This document shows positions 11,231 through 23,764 of a stretch of 64,000 nt of DNA, piece by piece. The translations under genes were made by a program, and so were the position numbers. The notes below the pieces were generated by a model. It saw only the letters and a list, made by a program, of their open reading frames with translations. It was not told the origin of the DNA and did no database searches. Location of the stretch: the NCBI RefSeq assembly GCF_012489685.1, contig NC_080042.1, positions 26,541,158 to 26,605,157 on the forward strand, given 5' to 3'. The stretch's first letter is position 1; each line of letters begins with the position of its first letter. Origin of the DNA: Lotus japonicus. Taxonomy: Eukaryota; Streptophyta; Magnoliopsida; Fabales; Fabaceae.

Positions 11231-12444
11231 TGTAAGATCAAGTTTTGATCTAGTAGTACAACTCTATGTTTTGATGATTACAAGTTAACCTTTTGATATG
11301 AACAATTGTGTTACTCTAACGTGTTTTTCTGAGTGTGCTAGTTACAGGCTCTGACCTCAACTCAATCTCACACAAATCAGAAGCACTGTGTATAAAGGGT
11401 AACCCAAGCAACGCTTTCGCATTCACCATGTTCAGTATGAACAGTGGAAAAGCTTCAGAAGATCTGAAGCTATACAAACTCTGATGAGGACTCAGTCGCT
11501 AGAAGCTCTGAAGATCCAGAAGTTCTGATAGCCAAGAAACACTGAAGGTTCAGATGTTCTGATGGTGTAGAAGACTCTGAAGATCCAGAAGCTGAATAGT
11601 GGAAACTCTGAAGTCCAGAAGCAAGAAACTCTGAAGGCCATGTTCTTCCCTCTGAGTTCAGAATCAGAAGATACAATGGTCAGAGGATCTGTGCTTTCCC
11701 TCTGACTCTGATCAACCGGCTTCACAAGTTCCAATATGAAGTATTCCCCTGATCAGAAGTCTCCTAGGTTAAAAGGTCAAGTCGCTATCCAAGTACAAAA
11801 GCAAGTGTACCTTCCTGACGACCTACCTAACGTTCTCAGCCACAGCAGAAGCTGGATTTTCCAGAACTGCCCTCCAACGGTAGCATTTCCCATGCAACGC
11901 TCAACCCTAATCCTTGGAGTATATATAGAGGCTGAAGATTGAAAGAAGCGGTGTAGAAAAATACGAGAAGCAACACACGCGCAAGATATTCAAAATATTC
12001 TAAGCTTTCTTTCATCCTGTAATTTATTTAGTTTACACTCAGCTTATTCAGAAGCAAACCCTTGTAAACACCAACCTCAAACAGTTGTTTGATTTTCCTT
12101 TAGGAGATCAAGGTTGATCGGATCCTAGAGAAGACTAAGAGAGTGAATCTAAGTGTGAGCTAAGTCAGTGTAATTGTTAGTCACTTGTAGGTTTCAAGTG
12201 CAGTTGTAACTCTTACCTGATTAGTGGATTGCCTTCATTCTAAGAAGGAAGAAATCACCTTAACGGGTGGACTGGAGTAGCTTGAGTGATTTATCAAGTG
12301 AACCAGGATAAAATCCTTGTGTGCTTTTCTATCTCTATCTTTTGCACTTAGTTCTCGAAAAGATTTGTTAAAATCTTTAAGGTGGTAGTTTTGTACTGAA
12401 AACGTTATTCAAACCCCCCCTTTCTACCGTTTTTCATACCTTCA
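11231..12444 (+). repeat. 5' LTR of unit B
   Basis: The LTR begins TGTAAGATC and ends ACCTTCA. It carries a TATA box (11920-11927), a 21-bp imperfect palindrome AGCTTCAG-AAGAT-CTGAAGCT (11451-11471) and many copies of CTCTGAAG/CAGAAG words in U3. Apparent ORFs in it recur in every LTR copy and are not credible genes. Confidence 0.93.
11920..11927 (+). promoter_or_regulatory. TATA box of the Sirevirus LTR
   Basis: TATATATA about 690 bases into the LTR follows the conserved CCTTGGAG and precedes AGAGGCTGAAG. The same element is found in the unit C 3' LTR (34051-34058) and, as TATAAATA, in element D (43654-43661). Confidence 0.7.
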
Positions 12445-12446
12445 AT

Positions 12447-12458
12447 TGGTATCAGAGC
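12447..12458 (+). other. primer-binding site, initiator Met-tRNA (unit B)
   Basis: TGGTATCAGAGC lies two bases after the LTR. It is the standard plant copia primer site complementary to the 3' end of initiator methionine tRNA. Confidence 0.9.
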
Positions 12459-12516
12459 GCAAGTTCTGATTACCACACCTAACAGTGTTCAGTGATCCGG
12501 GCCGGTGTGAAAAACA

Positions 12517-14427
12517 ATGGCTGCCACCACCAGTGAAACTCAAAGAGATGGTTACAACGCAAAGCCTCCTATGTTCGATGGTCAAAGGTTCGAATATTGG
12601 AAAGATAGACTGGAAAGTTTCTTTCTGGGTTTCGATGCAGATCTCTGGGATATTATTGTGGATGGCTATGAGCGTCCAGTTGATGCAGATGGCAAGAAGA
12701 TCCCAAGGTCAGAGATGACTGCAGATCAAAAGAAGCTGTACTCACAACATCACAAAGCAAGAGCAATTCTTCTAAGTGCTATCTCCTATGAGGAGTACCA
12801 GAAGATTACAGATCGTGAGTTTGCTAAAGGCATTTTTGATTCTCTGAAGATGTCTCATGAAGGAAACAAGAAAGTCAAAGAATCAAAGGCATTGTCTTTG
12901 ATCCAAAAGTATGAATCCTTCATCATGGAGCCAAATGAGTCCATTGAAGAAATGTTCTCCAGATTTCAACTGCTTGTAGCTGGCATACGTCCTCTCAACA
13001 AGAGCTACACAACAAAAGATCATGTCATAAGGGTCATCAGGTGTCTTCCTGAAAGTTGGATGCCTTTGGTGACTTCAATAGAGCTCACGAGAGACGTTGA
13101 GAATATGAGTTTAGAAGAACTCATCAGCATTTTGAAATGCCATGAGCTGAAGCGCTCAGAGATGCAAGATCTCAGGAAAAAGTCCATAGCCTTGAAATCC
13201 AAATCTGAAAAGGCTAAGGTTGAGAAGTCAAAGGCTCTTCAAGCTGAAGAAGAAGAATCTGAAGAGGCATCAGAAGATTCTGATGAAGATGAGCTGACTC
13301 TGATCTCCAAGAGACTCAACCGCATCTGGAAGCACAGGCAGAGCAAGTTCAAAGGCTCTGGAAAGGCAAGAGGAAAGTCTGAATCCTCAGGTCAGAAGAA
13401 GTCATCAATCAAGGAAGTCACTTGCTTTGAGTGCAAAGAATCAGGGCACTACAAAAGTGACTGTCCAAAATTGAAGAAGGACAAGAAGCCAAAGAAGCAC
13501 TTCAAGACCAAGAAGAGTCTGATGGTGACATTTGATGAATCAGAGTCAGAGGATGTTGACTCTGATGGTGAAGTCCAAGGACTCATGGCAATTGTCAAAG
13601 ACAAGGAAGCAGAGTCAAAGGAAGCTGTTGACTCTGACTCAGAATCAGAAGGAGATCCTAACTCAGACGATGAAAATGAGGTATTTGCTTCCTTCTCTAC
13701 CTCTGAACTGAAACATGCTTTGTCTGATATCATGGATAAGTATAACTCCTTGTTGTCTAAGCATAAGAAGCTGAAAAAGAACTTATCTGCTGTTTCTAAA
13801 ACTCCTTCTGAACATGAGAAAATCATATCTGATTTGAAAAATGATAACCATGCTTTAGTTAATTCTAACTCTGTGCTTAAGAATCAAATTGCTAAGTTAG
13901 AAGAAGTTATTGCCTGCGATGCCTCTGATAGTAAGCATGAATCTAAGTATGAAAAATCTTTTCAAAGATTCCTTGCTAAAAGCGTAGATAGAAGCTTAAT
14001 GGCTTCAATGATCTATGGCGTAAGCAGAAATGGAATGCATGGCATTGGCTATTCTAAACCAATTAGAAATGAGCCTTCTGTGTCTAAAGCTAAATCCTTG
14101 TATGAATGCTTTATTCCCTCTGGTACCATATTGCCTGATCCTGTACCTGCTAAAGTTGCAAACAACCCTCTTAAAAAGGGATCTTTCTCTATGACTAAAT
14201 ATCATGCAAATATTCCTTTAAAATATTATGTTGAGACACCCAAGGTGATCAGAACCTCTGGGGTAACTAACAAAAGAGGACCCAGAAAGTGGGTACCTAA
14301 GGACAAGATTATCTATGTTGCAGATATCCTTGATAGCTCCACTGAAACACCAATCATGGTATCTGGACAGTGGATGCTCGCGTCACATGACGGGAGAAAA
14401 GCGTATGTTCCGAGAGCTGAAACTTAA
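12517..14427 (+). CDS. gag: Sirevirus Gag (unit B), intact 636 residues
   Basis: Gag forms the particle that packages element RNA. The ATG sits in a good context (AACAATGG) 72 bases after the LTR. Residues about 15-120 form the copia-type N-terminal Gag domain ([21 protein letters not shown]). An acidic/lysine-rich linker follows at about 225-300, and one CCHC zinc knuckle, [14 protein letters not shown], at residues 303-316. Ser/Asp-rich stretches and a likely coiled coil around 390-480 come next. The conserved gag-protease linker ([18 protein letters not shown]) is near residue 590. The frame ends at 14427 after running over the protease active site in the wrong frame. Protease and the rest of pol are one base ahead (+1) and overlap gag by up to 161 nt. 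Confidence 0.92.
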   Translation: MAATTSETQRDGYNAKPPMFDGQRFEYWKDRLESFFLGFDADLWDIIVDGYERPVDADGKKIPRSEMTADQKKLYSQHHKARAILLSAISYEEYQKITDREFAKGIFDSLKMSHEGNKKVKESKALSLIQKYESFIMEPNESIEEMFSRFQLLVAGIRPLNKSYTTKDHVIRVIRCLPESWMPLVTSIELTRDVENMSLEELISILKCHELKRSEMQDLRKKSIALKSKSEKAKVEKSKALQAEEEESEEASEDSDEDELTLISKRLNRIWKHRQSKFKGSGKARGKSESSGQKKSSIKEVTCFECKESGHYKSDCPKLKKDKKPKKHFKTKKSLMVTFDESESEDVDSDGEVQGLMAIVKDKEAESKEAVDSDSESEGDPNSDDENEVFASFSTSELKHALSDIMDKYNSLLSKHKKLKKNLSAVSKTPSEHEKIISDLKNDNHALVNSNSVLKNQIAKLEEVIACDASDSKHESKYEKSFQRFLAKSVDRSLMASMIYGVSRNGMHGIGYSKPIRNEPSVSKAKSLYECFIPSGTILPDPVPAKVANNPLKKGSFSMTKYHANIPLKYYVETPKVIRTSGVTNKRGPRKWVPKDKIIYVADILDSSTETPIMVSGQWMLASHDGRKAYVPRAET

Positions 14428-17404
14428 GCCTGGAGGCGAAGTTGGCTTCGGAGGAAATGAAAAGGGTAAAATTATTGGTACTGGTACTATTTGTGTAGAT
14501 AGTAGTCCATGCATTGATAATGTTTTATTGGTAGACGGCTTAACACATAACTTATTGTCTATAAGTCAATTAGCTGACAAGGGTTATGATGTTATATTCA
14601 ATCAAAAGTCCTGCCGGGCTGTAAGTCAGATCGATGGCTCTGTTCTGTTTAACAGCAAGAGGAAGAACAACATTTATAAGATCAGATTATCTGAGTTGGA
14701 GGCTCAGAATGTGAAGTGCCTTCTGTCTGTTAATGAAGAGCAGTGGGTATGGCATAGACGGTTAGGGCATGCCAGTATGAGAAAGATTTCTCAGCTGAGC
14801 AAGCTAAACCTTGTCAGGGGCTTACCCAATCTGAAGTTCGCTTCAGACGCTCTTTGTGAAGCATGTCAGAAAGGCAAATTCACAAAAGTCCCTTTCAAGG
14901 CAAAGAATGTTGTCTCAACCTCAAGGCCGTTAGAACTTCTTCATATCGACCTGTTTGGACCAGTGAAAACTGAGTCTATAGGTGGCAAGAGATATGGGAT
15001 GGTTATCGTTGATGACTATAGCCGCTGGACATGGGTAAAGTTTCTAACCCGCAAGGATGAGTCTCATGCTGTGTTCTCTACCTTCATTGCTCAAGTGCAA
15101 AACGAGAAGGCTTGTAGAATTGTGCGTGTCAGAAGTGACCATGGTGGAGAGTTTGAGAATGACAAGTTTGAGAGTCTGTTTGATTCCTATGGAATTGCAC
15201 ATGATTTCTCTTGTCCCAGAACTCCTCAACAAAATGGTGTTGTTGAGAGGAAGAACAGAACTCTTCAGGAGATGGCTAGAACCATGCTCCAAGAAACTGG
15301 CATGGCTAAGCACTTTTGGGCAGAGGCAGTAAATACAGCATGTTACATTCAGAATAGAATCTCTGTGAGACCAATTCTGAATAAGACTCCTTATGAATTG
15401 TGGAAGAACATAAAACCCAACATTTCTTATTTTCATCCTTTTGGCTGTGTTTGTTATGTTCTCAATACTAAGGATAGATTGCATAAATTTGATGCTAAGT
15501 CTTCTAAGTGTCTATTACTTGGTTATTCTGATAGATCTAAAGGTTTTAGATTTTATAATACTGATGCTAAGACTATTGAAGAATCTATTCATGTTAGATT
15601 TGACGATAAGCTTGACTCTGACCAGTCAAAGCTAGTTGAAAAGTTTGCAGATTTAAGCATTAATGTTTCTGACAAAGGCAAAGCTCCAGAGGAAGTTGAA
15701 CCAGAGGAAGAAGCTGGTCCCTCTAACTCACAAACTCTGAAGAAGAGCAGAATCACTGCAGCTCATCCTAAGGAATTGATTCTGGGCAACAAAGATGAAC
15801 CAGTCAGAACCAGATCTGCCTTCAGACCCTCTGAAGAGACCTTGCTGAGTCTGAAAGGATTGGTGTCCTTAATTGAACCCAAGTCCATAGATGAAGCTCT
15901 TCAGGACAAGGATTGGATTCTGGCCATGGAAGAAGAACTGAATCAATTTTCCAAAAACGATGTTTGGAGCTTAGTGAAGAAGCCTGAGAATGTTCATGTT
16001 ATTGGAACAAAATGGGTATTCAGAAACAAGCTGAATGAGAAAGGAGATGTAGTCAGAAACAAGGCAAGGCTAGTTGCTCAAGGCTACAGCCAGCAGGAAG
16101 GAATAGACTACACTGAAACATTTGCTCCAGTAGCTAGACTGGAGGCAATCAGACTATTGATCTCTTTCTCAGTAAATCACAACATAATTCTACATCAGAT
16201 GGACGTAAAGAGTGCCTTCCTAAATGGTTATATCTCAGAGGAAGTCTATGTTCATCAACCCCCAGGTTTTGAAGATGAAAAGAAACCAGACCATGTGTTC
16301 AAATTGAAGAAATCACTCTACGGTCTGAAGCAAGCTCCCAGAGCATGGTATGAGAGACTTAGCTCATTCCTTCTGGAGAATGAGTTTGTAAGGGGTAAAG
16401 TAGATACAACTCTCTTTTGCAAGACTTATAAGGATGATATCTTAATTGTGCAAATTTATGTTGATGATATTATATTTGGTTCTGCTAATCAATCTCTATG
16501 CAAAGAATTTTCTGAGATGATGCAGGCTGAATTTGAGATGAGTATGATGGGAGAATTAAAGTACTTTCTGGGAATACAAGTTAATCAAACACCAGAAGGA
16601 ACATATATCCATCAGAGCAAGTACACTAAAGAACTTCTGAAGAAGTTCAATATGCTGGAATCTACAGTGGCCAAGACTCCAATGCATCCAACATGCATTC
16701 TGGAAAAAGAAGATATAAGTGGTAAAGTATGTCAGAAGCTCTATCGTGGCATGATAGGTTCACTTCTATACTTAACTGCATCTAGGCCAGACATATTATT
16801 TAGTGTTCATTTATGTGCTCGTTTCCAATCAGATCCAAGGGAAACTCACTTAACCGCTGTTAAGAGGATCCTAAGGTATCTGAAAGGCACCACTAACCTT
16901 GGCTTGATGTATAAGAAAACATCAGAGTATAAGCTTTCAGGTTATTGTGATGCTGATTATGCTGGAGATAGAACAGAGAGAAAAAGTACTTCTGGAAATT
17001 GTCAATTTCTGGGAAGCAATCTAGTCTCATGGGCAAGCAAGAGGCAATCAACCATTGCACTATCAACTGCAGAGGCAGAATATATCTCAGCAGCAATATG
17101 CAGCACTCAGATGCTCTGGATGAAACATCAGCTGGAGGATTATCAGATCCTTGAGAGCAATATCCCAATCTATTGTGATAACACTGCTGCAATTTCATTG
17201 AGTAAGAATCCTATCTTGCATTCAAGGGCAAAGCACATTGAGGTAAAGTATCATTTTATTAGAGATTATGTACAGAAGGGCGTACTTCTTCTGAAGTTTG
17301 TTGATACTGACCATCAATGGGCAGATATCTTTACAAAGCCCTTAGCTGAAGATAGATTTAATTTTATTCTGAAAAATCTAAGCATGGACTTTTGTCCAGA
17401 GTGA
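14315..17404 (+). CDS. pol: Sirevirus Pol (unit B): protease, integrase, RT, RNase H
   Basis: The frame is open from 14267 (preceding stop at 14264) to 17404; 14315 is the first ATG and need not be a real start. Aspartic protease motif [11 protein letters not shown] has its catalytic D at residue 18. A GAG-pre-integrase HHCC region (WHRRLGHAS ... CEACQKGKF) is near 144-190. The integrase triad is D212, D275 and E311 (DD35E). The copia RT spans about 540-790 with YVDD at 715-718. RNase H has [15 protein letters not shown] and CDNTAAI, and the end carries [12 protein letters not shown]. All key residues are present. Expression would need a +1 shift from gag or separate initiation. Confidence 0.92.
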   Translation: MLQISLIAPLKHQSWYLDSGCSRHMTGEKRMFRELKLKPGGEVGFGGNEKGKIIGTGTICVDSSPCIDNVLLVDGLTHNLLSISQLADKGYDVIFNQKSCRAVSQIDGSVLFNSKRKNNIYKIRLSELEAQNVKCLLSVNEEQWVWHRRLGHASMRKISQLSKLNLVRGLPNLKFASDALCEACQKGKFTKVPFKAKNVVSTSRPLELLHIDLFGPVKTESIGGKRYGMVIVDDYSRWTWVKFLTRKDESHAVFSTFIAQVQNEKACRIVRVRSDHGGEFENDKFESLFDSYGIAHDFSCPRTPQQNGVVERKNRTLQEMARTMLQETGMAKHFWAEAVNTACYIQNRISVRPILNKTPYELWKNIKPNISYFHPFGCVCYVLNTKDRLHKFDAKSSKCLLLGYSDRSKGFRFYNTDAKTIEESIHVRFDDKLDSDQSKLVEKFADLSINVSDKGKAPEEVEPEEEAGPSNSQTLKKSRITAAHPKELILGNKDEPVRTRSAFRPSEETLLSLKGLVSLIEPKSIDEALQDKDWILAMEEELNQFSKNDVWSLVKKPENVHVIGTKWVFRNKLNEKGDVVRNKARLVAQGYSQQEGIDYTETFAPVARLEAIRLLISFSVNHNIILHQMDVKSAFLNGYISEEVYVHQPPGFEDEKKPDHVFKLKKSLYGLKQAPRAWYERLSSFLLENEFVRGKVDTTLFCKTYKDDILIVQIYVDDIIFGSANQSLCKEFSEMMQAEFEMSMMGELKYFLGIQVNQTPEGTYIHQSKYTKELLKKFNMLESTVAKTPMHPTCILEKEDISGKVCQKLYRGMIGSLLYLTASRPDILFSVHLCARFQSDPRETHLTAVKRILRYLKGTTNLGLMYKKTSEYKLSGYCDADYAGDRTERKSTSGNCQFLGSNLVSWASKRQSTIALSTAEAEYISAAICSTQMLWMKHQLEDYQILESNIPIYCDNTAAISLSKNPILHSRAKHIEVKYHFIRDYVQKGVLLLKFVDTDHQWADIFTKPLAEDRFNFILKNLSMDFCPE

Positions 17405-17847
17405 AGATGGATCAGAACCTCTGACTATGATACTTCTTGATCAGAAGATGTCTAGTCCAGAAGGTAACTCAATCAGAGTGTGTGTGCCCACTGGTACTGA
17501 CTCTGAAGCTGAGACAACAACACGTGCGTCAGAATTTCTGATGCATAGTTCCTTGTGCCCGTGTGACAGTCTGTTATGATTGCGTGTAGATATGCTTATC
17601 TCCTGTGTGTGATTGTGTATTTTACTGTTACTATCTATCTTTAATTTTCAACCGTTGATCTTAAAGTGCTTTTTGAATCAACAACGGTTATTTGATAAAA
17701 CCCACTATACACACACGTTCTCTCTCACTTCCGGTTTTCACTCTCGCACTCTCTGCTTTTCAAAACCGCCTCCTTCGTGATTTCTCTCTCGATCACTCCT
17801 CATCCTTCAAACTTCATCTTCTACCTCAAACCCTCAACCTCTTCAAA

Positions 17848-20643
17848 ATGGTGAGACAAACCAGAAGATCTACTGCAGATGCACCTCAGTTCCCTCACAT
17901 GGTAGTCGGTTTGGCAACGGGTCAACAAGGCTCTGAGAACCCAGCACAAGAACAAGCTCAAGCTCAAGAGCAGGTTGTTCCTATTGCAGAACGGGGCTGT
18001 GCCGTTCACTGTGTATTTCCTCCTGAGGAACTCCAAGTCCTGGCAGAATGGAGATTCAACCTCGACAACTTGGCTGCTAATGGGTTTGATCTTCGTCCTG
18101 AAGTCCAAGCTCAAGGTTGGGGAAACTACTTCAATCGACTTCGAGGACCGGTGTATGAGAAGCTAGTAAAGGAATTCTGGAAGCACGCTGATTGTGATGA
18201 CACTCAGGTAGTCTCCTACATACTGGGTAGGAAGATCATCATCACGGAGAAGTCATTCGTGAATCTGCTTGGTGCAGAAACTGCTCATGGGTATCGGTTC
18301 TCACTAACGGAATCGAAGCTGAAACCCAGAACCAAGGACATAGTCAACAAGGCCCTGTACACCACTTTCAAACCGGGCAAGACGAGCTACAAGGTGATGG
18401 ACCTTCATCCCAAACTCAGGATCTGGCACAAGATCCTGCTCAACTGCATCAATCAGCGACCAAAGGGAAGTTCTCCAGACTACATCAACTTCAACCAGAA
18501 GGCGATGCTGTTCTTCATTCAAGACAAGGAGAAGATCTGCCTTCCCTACTTCCTGTTCTCCTATTTGAAGGAATGCATCCGGAAGTCTCGCACCACCGCC
18601 TCCATCAAGTCAGCCATCAAATATATCCCTTTTGGGAGGCTGCTCTCAGACTTTCTCATTGAAAGCAACTTGGTGCAAGATTTGATCAATGCTGGTTGCA
18701 CAGAGGACTTGAGCACAATTGTCAGTGACGTCTTCACTGCCAACTCTTTGAAGAAGATGGGCTTAATCCAGAAGAAGATTGCTCCTGCTCATGAAGACAC
18801 ATCTTCTGAGATCAGAGGAAGAAGAATGCCTCTGAATAACTACCCTCTGTGGACTCAAGCAGACCATCCTGAAGCCATCAGATGCTATGTTGAAGACCTC
18901 AGGGCTCAAGGATTCGAGATTGACCTTGATGATTTTGTCAGCAGACTTCCACCAGCTCCAGAGTATTCTTCTCCTCCAAAGAAGAAAACCAAGAGGAAGA
19001 TGGTTCTGGAAGATTCCTCAGAGGAATCTGATGTCCCTCTGGTCAAGAAACCGAAGAGCAAGCCTGCTGATGATGATGGTGATGATAGTGAGGATGGTCC
19101 TCCAAAGAAGAAGCAGAAGAAAGTCAGAATTGTGGTGAAGCCTACTCGGGTGGAACCAGCTGCTGCAGAGGTCAGAAGGACTGAAGCTCCTGCCAGAGTG
19201 ACTCGATCATCAGCACATACAAGTAAGCCTGCACTTACCTCTGATGATGATTTGAATTTATTTGATGCACTCCCGATTTCTGCCTTACTCCAACACTCTT
19301 CAAATCCCCTCACTCCTATTCCTGAAACCCAACCAGCCGCACAAACCACCTCTCCACCACATTCCCCAAGATCTTCCTTCTTTCAACCTTCTCCTACTGA
19401 AGCACCTCTCTGGAATTTGCTTCAGAACCAACCCTCTAGGTCAGAAGATCCAACCTCTCTCCTTACCATTCCATACGACCCATTACCTTCTGAACCCATC
19501 ATCCATGACCAAACCGAGCCCAACCAAACAGAACCACAACCCAGAACGTCTGATCACTCTGCTCCCAGAGCATCAGCACGTCCTGCTGTCAGACCCACGG
19601 ATACAGACTCTTCATCAGCCTTCACACCTGTATCCTTCCCCATCAATGTGATTGACTCTCCTCCCTCCAACACTTCTGAATCAATTAGAAAATTCATGGA
19701 GGTTAGGAAAGAGAAGGTATCTGCCTTGGAAGAATATTACCTTACATGTCCAAGCCCTAGGCAATATCCTGGCCCTAGACCTGAACGTCTAGTTGACCCA
19801 GATGAACCTATCTTGGCCAATCCTATCCAAGAGGCAGACCCCTTAGTCCAACAAGCTCACCCTGTCCCTGACCAACAAGAGCCAATTCAACCAGACCCTG
19901 AACCTGAACAATCAGTGTCTAACCAATCCTCGGTTAGATCACCTCACCCTCTGGTTGAAACTTCAGACCCTCACCGTGGAACCTCTGAACCCAATGCTCC
20001 CATAATTAACATTGGTTCTCCACAAGGTGCCTCTGAAGCTCATAGCAGCAATCACCCAGCCTCTCCTGCACCCAACCTCTCCATCATTCCCTATACTCAC
20101 CTTCAACCCACATCTCTCTCTGAGTGCATCAATATTTTCAATCATGAAGCCTCCTTGAGGCTCCGCAATGTGCACGGTCAGACTGATCTCAGTGAGAATG
20201 CTTACAATGTGGCTGATGAGTGGAACAATTTGAGCACTTGGCTAGTGGCTCAGTTTCCCGTTATGCTGCAGCTCCTGCATGCAGAGGGCAGTCAGAGCAT
20301 TGAGGCTGCAAAGAAAAGGTTTGCTAGGAGGGTGGCTCTTCACGAACTAGAACAGAGAAACAAGCTTCTTGAAGCCATTGAAGAAGCCAAGAGAAAGAAG
20401 AACAAGACGAAGAAGCTGCACGTCAAGCAGCAGCTAAGGCTGAACAAGCAAGACTTGAGGCAGAGCGTCTTGAAGCTGAGGCTGAGGCAGAGCGACTTGC
20501 ACCAGTTATGTTTACTCCTGCTGCTTCTGCTTCCATTCCAGAACCTCAAGCTGCTCAGAACGTTCCTTCCAGCTCTACTCAGACAAGCTCATCCAGACTC
20601 GACATCATGGAACAACGTCTTGACACTCATGAATCCATGCTGA
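17848..20643 (+). pseudogene. Sirevirus ORF3 (env-like), unit B, frameshifted near the end
   Basis: This is the same gene as in unit C. The open frame extends upstream to 17692, but the ATG at 17848 (AAAATGG) after a pyrimidine-rich leader is the more likely start. It is identical to unit C as far as I can see until about 20400. There the copy reads AAGAAGAACAAGACG where unit C has AAGAAAGAACAAGACG. This one-base loss shifts the frame and replaces the C-terminal coiled coil by a Leu-rich nonsense tail ending at 20643. It lies in the stretch before the gap that is rich in one-base losses, so a sequence error is at least as likely as a real mutation. Confidence 0.8.
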
Positions 20644-20914
20644 TTGAGATGAAGCAAATGATGATGGAACTTCTGCGCCGTACTGACAAACCTTAGTCTT
20701 AGGATCTCTTCTTTTTCTTCTTTCGTTTACTTTGTTTTCCTTTTTGTTAAACTCTGTTTATTCTTTTTAACTACTTATTTTCATTTGTTCGTTTGTGATT
20801 CTATATGCATATATCTATATATATTTGTGTCACATATGTTTGCAAAACCTGGTTTATTCATAATTGTTCTATGTTTACATCATACTTCTTTCCATCATAC
20901 ATTATTCCCTATAT

Positions 20915-21305
20915 CTAGAATGGAGGATCCTTCCTCATTCTTCTGCATTCTTGGCGTGCTCCACTCTTTCCTTCTCCAGACGATCCAGTGTATACTCTAT
21001 GTTGCCGAGTCTGATGCTCAGCTCCTCTCTCTCTAGACTATCTTCTGTCGTCTTAAGTCTCTTTTCCACAGTCTCCTTCTCTTCCAGCAGATTCAGCTCC
21101 CGCTGGCAAGCCCCTGAATCTCCTCCACGAAGCAGAGGAACTCCTTCAGATCTTTCTCCATCTCTGGACCAAGATCTTTTTCCAGCAGTGTCTTCGTCAG
21201 CTCTTGTATGGTCTTTGTACCATCGGGATGCCTAATATTGAGGAACATATCTTCCTCAAAAGCCTTCCTTCTGAGCTCTTCTAATGTCGTTCTGTATGAT
21301 GCCAT
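20915..21305 (-). pseudogene. Sirevirus antisense ORF, unit B, frameshifted
   Basis: This is the counterpart of the antisense ORF of unit C. The ATG at 21305 and the first 90 or so codons match, but one-base losses (for example CTGGCAAGCC for CTGGCAAAGCC near 21103, and GGCGTGC for GGCGCTGC near 20953) break the frame. The losses belong to the error-rich stretch ahead of the scaffold gap. Confidence 0.65.
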
Positions 21306-22101
21306 TTTTTTCTTACTGAAATTATTCGAGGTGTGAAGCTTACCTTTCTCTCCAACGTTTTTTTTTATAGGCTTCACTTTCTCTCTGAAAGTTAATGCTC
21401 CTACAGTTTCTCGAGGTTAAGTTCTTGGTAACTGACCCTTCTATTTACTCACTTGACCGGTGGTAAACGTTCATCCCTTGCATTAACTTCCTATTTATTT
21501 CGCCTAACTCTGATTCTTACATCATTTTCATTTTCCTTAAACTTAGACTTCTCTAAGGGGGAGTACCTTGCACTTCAAGCTAAGTTTTCACACCCCAAGC
21601 TTTTTGCTTATGACAAAAGGGGAGTAAACCCAGTTTTTGATGTGTAAGATGTGTTAGTGTGACTTATTTTTCTTTTGGAGATTTAAGAGTTCCACCTTCA
21701 TGACCATAGATGTGTCACTGGGCAAATACAAGGAATACATTTCACTTCTTCTGAAGTGATTCTAAGTTGACTCTGATACCCAAGACTCTGATACCCTGTC
21801 TATGACTCTGATCATTATGCGCTTGATTATTAGTTTTTCATCTATGTCATAAGCCTTTTACTCTGAACTTTATATGTTTTAGCTCAGAATCTAGATTTTA
21901 CTAACGTTTTCATAGTGTTAGATTCAGGGGAGCTAGCTCAGAATCAAGCAGTGACTTGAATTCAGAATGAGCAAGATAAACTATTCACATCAGGATAAGT
22001 TTTTTTTTTTATATCTCTAAACTCTGAGTGAATTCAGTTTATTGTTTAAGAATTGTTCATCAAAAATCTTAGTTTTGTCATCATCAAAAAGGGGAGATTT
22101 G

Positions 22102-22727
22102 TAAGATCAAGTTTTGATCTAGTAGTACAACTCTATGTTTTGATGATTACAAGTTAACCTTTTGATATGAACAATTGTGTTACTCTAACGTGTTTTTCTG
22201 AGTGTGCTAGTTACAGGCTCTGACCTCAACTCAATCTCACACAAATCAGAAGCACTGTGTATAAAGGGTAACCCAAGCAACGCTTTCGCATTCACCATGT
22301 TCAGTATGAACAGTGGAAAAGCTTCAGAAGATCTGAAGCTATACAAACTCTGATGAGGACTCAGTCGCTAGAAGCTCTGAAGATCCAGAAGTTCTGATAG
22401 CCAAGAAACACTGAAGGTTCAGATGTTCTGATGGTGTAGAAGACTCTGAAGATCCAGAAGCTGAATAGTGGAAACTCTGAAGTCCAGAAGCAAGAAACTC
22501 TGAAGGCCATGTTCTTCCCTCTGAGTTCAGAATCAGAAGATACAATGGTCAGAGGATCTGTGCTTTCCCTCTGACTCTGATCAACCGGCTTCACAAGTTC
22601 CAATATGAAGTATTCCCCTGATCAGAAGTCTCCTAGGTTAAAGGTCAAGTCGCTATCCAAGTACAAAAGCAAGTGTACCTTCCTGACGACCTACCTAACG
22701 TTCTCAGCCACAGCAGAAGCTGGATTT
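22102..22727 (+). repeat. 3' LTR of unit B, cut by the gap
   Basis: The first 626 bases of the Sirevirus LTR follow the polypurine tract and run into the N gap. Single-base losses relative to the complete LTRs occur here too (for example GGTTAAAGG for GGTTAAAAGG). Confidence 0.9.
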
Positions 22728-22827
22728 NNNNNNNNNNNNNNNNNNNNNNNNNNNNNNNNNNNNNNNNNNNNNNNNNNNNNNNNNNNNNNNNNNNNNNNNN
22801 NNNNNNNNNNNNNNNNNNNNNNNNNNN
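22728..22827. other. 100-N scaffold gap
   Basis: Exactly one hundred N bases, the conventional placeholder for a gap of unknown size. Sequence before the gap reaches about LTR position 626 and sequence after it restarts at about LTR position 344. The two sides therefore overlap by roughly 280 bases rather than leaving sequence out. Confidence 0.98.
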
Positions 22828-23693
22828 TCTGAAGATCCAGAAGCTGAATAGTGGAAACTCTGAAGTCCAGAAGCAAGAAACTCTGAAGGCCATGTTCTTC
22901 CTCTGAGTTCAGAATCAGAAGATACAATGGTCAGAGGATCTGTGCTTTCCCTCTGACTCTGATCAACCGGCTTCACAAGTTCCAATATGAAGTATTCCCC
23001 TGATCAGAAGTCTCCTAGGTTAAAAGGTCAAGTCGCTATCCAAGTACAAAAGCAAGTGTACCTTCCTGACGACCTACCTAACGTTCTCAGCCACAGCAGA
23101 AGCTGGATTTTCCAGAACTGCCCTCCAACGGTAGCATTTCCCATGCAACGCTCAACCCTAATCCTTGGAGTATATATAGAGGCTGAAGATTGAAAGAAGC
23201 GGCGTAGAAAAATACGAGAAGCAACACACGCGCAAGATATTCAAAATATTCTAAGCTTTCTTTCATCCTGTAATTTATTTAGTTTACACTCAGCTTATTC
23301 AGAAGCAAACCCTTGTAAACACCAACCTCAAACAGTTGTTTGATTTTCCTTTAGGAGATCAAGGTTGATCGGATCCTAGAGAAGACTAAGAGAGTGAATC
23401 TTAGTGTGAGCTAAGTCAGTGTAATTGTTAGTCACTTGTAGGTTTCAAGTGCAGTTGTAACTCTTACCTGATTAGTGGATTGCCTTCATTCTAAGAAGGA
23501 AGAAATCACCTTAACGGGTGGACTGGAGTAGCTTGAGTGATTTATCAAGTGAACCAGGATAAAATCCTTGTGTGCTTTTCTATCTCTATCTTTTGCACTT
23601 AGTTCTCGAAAAGATTTGTTAAAATCTTTAAGGTGGTAGTTTTGTACTGAAACGTTATTCAACCCCCCCTTTCTACCGTTTTTCATACCTTCA
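22828..23693 (+). repeat. 5' LTR of unit C, cut by the gap
   Basis: The last 866 bases of the LTR are present and end ACCTTCA before a primer-binding site at 23696-23707. The first third is missing at the gap. One substitution (GGCGTAG near 23200) is not shared with the other two LTRs. Confidence 0.9.
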
Positions 23694-23764
23694 ATTGGTA
23701 TCAGAGCGCAAGTTCTGTTACCACACCTAACAGTGTTCAGTGATCCGGGCCGGTGTGAAAACAA

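Noticed and set aside
11470..11734. Minus-strand ORFs of 68 and 80 codons that recur in several LTRs.
   Set aside because: They recur because the LTR recurs (also near 22339 and 33601). The D LTR breaks the frame, and the sequence is built from CTCTGAAG-type repeats.
12447..12458. tRNA-like sequence next to LTRs.
   Set aside because: These are primer-binding sites complementary to tRNA ends. No cloverleaf or complete tRNA gene is present anywhere in the window that I can see.
22645..22985. ORFs spanning the run of N.
   Set aside because: They exist only because N was translated as X; the gap size is unknown and the frames on its two sides are unrelated.
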